Assembly: GCA_029938045.1 (NCBI GenBank)
Contig: JAPYOT010000003.1
Span: forward strand, 10,153-44,758
Reading direction: 5' to 3'
DNA: 34,606 nt
From: Fidelibacterota bacterium
GTDB lineage: Bacteria > Fidelibacterota > Marinisomatia > Marinisomatales > TCS55
Part shown: positions 33,324-34,606 of the stretch, piece after piece
Layout: the number at the start of each line of letters is the position of its first letter
How positions within the stretch are numbered: the first letter of the stretch is position 1
Translations under genes and position numbers: made by a program
Notes under the pieces: model-generated
Told to the model about the DNA's origin: nothing
Seen by the model: the letters and a program-made list of their open reading frames with translations, nothing else
Database searches by the model: none

Positions 33324-33820
33324 CTCCTGCTGAAATTAAAACGGCGATTGAAAGCCAATTCCCCGGCTCCGTTTTGGAGAACGAGGATTTGGCTGAAAAT
33401 CAAGTGGAACTCAAAGGAGAACAGTGGCTTGAAATGGCTACTTTCTTGAAGAATGATCCAAATCTTTGTTTCGATCAATTGGAATGTATCACCGGTATAG
33501 ATACTGGGGAAGCAGGCCCCTTGCAAACAAGGTATAATTTTCATTCCATGGAACATCGACATAAAATTGAAGTGGTCATTAGCCACGATCGGGAAAACCC
33601 TAAGGTGGCTTCTATCGAACAGCTTTGGCGCATCGGGGATTGGTTCGAACGTGAAACCTATGACATGTTCGGCATTGTGTACGAAGGCCACCGTGATTTA
33701 CGTAGAATTTTATGTCCAGATGATTGGGAAGGCTGGCCCCTGAGAAAAGATTATGAAGGCCAGGAAGACTACCACGGCATCGTTGTCCCAAAAATCAAGG
33801 AAGAAGAAGAATGGGAATAG
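33320..33820 (+). CDS. nuoC: NADH-quinone oxidoreductase subunit C
   Basis: A 166-residue 30-kDa-type subunit of the peripheral arm. Signatures: [11 protein letters not shown] near residue 53, then [19 protein letters not shown] and [19 protein letters not shown]. It is separate from nuoD here, unlike the fused nuoCD of enterobacteria. The stop is TAG and overlaps the nuoD start by 10 bases. Confidence 0.96.
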   Translation: MTPAEIKTAIESQFPGSVLENEDLAENQVELKGEQWLEMATFLKNDPNLCFDQLECITGIDTGEAGPLQTRYNFHSMEHRHKIEVVISHDRENPKVASIEQLWRIGDWFERETYDMFGIVYEGHRDLRRILCPDDWEGWPLRKDYEGQEDYHGIVVPKIKEEEEWE

Positions 33821-34606
33821 TCCAGGGCGATCAGATGACGCTGAATATTGGGCCTCAGCATCCCAGTACCCACGGTGTATTGCGCCTGGAAGTGAAAACC
33901 GATGGTGAAATTGTTTCGGAGATCAGACCCCACATTGGCTATCTCCATCGCTGTTTTGAAAAACATTCAGAAAATGTTACCTACGAACAGGTGATACCTT
34001 TCACAGACCGCTGTGATTATCTTGCGGCAATGAACAGTAATTTTGGTTATGTGGTCGCCATGGAAGATTTGATGGAAATCAAAGTACCGGAACGGGTGGA
34101 TTATATCCGGGTGATTATGGGCGAACTAAACCGGATTGCCAGTCATTTATTGGCACTGGGTGTTTACGGTCTGGACGTAGGCGCTTTTACACCATTCTTA
34201 TATATGCTTCGGGATCGGGAACGCATTTTGGATATGTTTGAATACACATGCGGTGCCAGACTCCTTTATAATTATATGTGGGTTGGCGGTGTTTCTCATG
34301 ATCTTCCAAAAGATTTTGTGAATATTTGTACTGGTTTTCTGGACTATTTCGAACCACAAATCAGTGAGTATAATGAATTACTCACCTACAATAAAATATT
34401 TATTGAACGAACAGCTGATGTGGGGGTCCTGCCTGCAGATGTGGCTGTAAGTTTTGGTGTAACGGGACCAAACCTCCGTGGATCCGGGGTTAAATGGGAC
34501 GTTCGGAGGGACGAACCCTATTCTATTTATGATCGATTTGAATTTGATGTCCCCACAGGCACCGGTGAATTTGGAACAGTGGGTGATTGCTTTGATCGAT
34601 ATTGGG
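33811..34606 (+). CDS. nuoD: NADH-quinone oxidoreductase subunit D (3' end cut by window)
   Basis: The 49-kDa subunit of Complex I, 265 codons visible and open to the window edge. From the ATG inside the end of nuoC it reads [20 protein letters not shown], the family's quinone-pocket start. PHIGYLHRCFEKHSENVTYE, RVIMGELNRIASHLLALGV and ERTADVGVLPADVAVSFGVTG follow. The early His and the HxR-type loop that line the quinone site are present. The remaining nuo genes lie beyond the window. Confidence 0.96.
   Translation, partial: MGIVQGDQMTLNIGPQHPSTHGVLRLEVKTDGEIVSEIRPHIGYLHRCFEKHSENVTYEQVIPFTDRCDYLAAMNSNFGYVVAMEDLMEIKVPERVDYIRVIMGELNRIASHLLALGVYGLDVGAFTPFLYMLRDRERILDMFEYTCGARLLYNYMWVGGVSHDLPKDFVNICTGFLDYFEPQISEYNELLTYNKIFIERTADVGVLPADVAVSFGVTGPNLRGSGVKWDVRRDEPYSIYDRFEFDVPTGTGEFGTVGDCFDRYW

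Noticed and set aside
33287-33691. 134-codon minus-strand open frame
   Set aside because: It is antisense to nuoC, which is clearly coding.
1-34606. CRISPR arrays, insertion sequences, tRNA or rRNA genes
   Set aside because: I saw no regularly spaced repeats, transposase motifs or cloverleaf/rRNA signatures when reading both strands. A covariance-model scan was not possible here.

Overview
The window reads as a housekeeping stretch of a low-GC, Gram-negative bacterial chromosome. The genes are dense, mostly on the + strand, and often overlap by 1-14 bases. A TonB-dependent receptor, a plug-less beta-barrel protein, lytic transglycosylase pieces and Complex I genes point to an outer membrane and a respiratory chain. 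Several features suggest the Fibrobacteres-Chlorobi-Bacteroidetes (FCB) assemblage: few recognisable Shine-Dalgarno sites, TTG/TAnnTTT-type promoter candidates, a DUF2851 protein, an AURKAIP1/COX24-like mini-protein and a Bacteroidota-like FeoB. My best guess is a Marinimicrobia (SAR406)-type genome. That placement is an inference from gene content and was not tested by a tree.

Layout. 1-2037: 3' part of feoB and a tiny Cys-x2-Cys FeoB-associated protein. 2029-2508 (-): GNAT acetyltransferase. 2560-5657: an OB/HD protein (YhaM-like), an ECF-transporter S-component-like membrane protein and a plug-less outer-membrane barrel. 5811-7808 (-): a BtuB-like TonB-dependent receptor preceded on the same strand by a clear cobalamin riboswitch (about 7892-8071). 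8182-11668: HNH protein, trpS, scpA, scpB, rluB. 11750-23420: a long co-directional run of cmk, rpsA, YbbR-domain protein, tsaD, a VWA membrane protein, ugd, rfbC, serS, plsC and a DUF2851 protein. 23559-29662: an mltD-like gene split by an in-frame TAG, then sppA, an HU/IHF gene, a 31-codon basic protein, an S1/P1-PLC-type hydrolase, xseA, xseB and nadK. 29789-32177 (-): Gfo/Idh/MocA oxidoreductase, CoA-binding protein, proline dehydrogenase. 32404-end: nuoA, nuoB, nuoC and partial nuoD.

How the genes fit together. The receptor, its riboswitch and the nearby S-component suggest a corrinoid uptake neighbourhood. The central runs combine translation (trpS, serS, rpsA, tsaD, rluB), chromosome upkeep (scpAB, xseAB, HU) and envelope or sugar-nucleotide work (ugd, rfbC, plsC, mltD, sppA). 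The right edge opens a Complex I operon.

I found no CRISPR array, insertion sequence, tRNA or rRNA, and no clear novel defence or biosynthetic system. The observations most worth checking are the in-frame amber stop that separates the catalytic domain of the MltD-like protein from its LysM domains, the riboswitch architecture, the plug-less barrel beside an S-component, the 31-residue basic protein, and a recurring promoter-like pattern.
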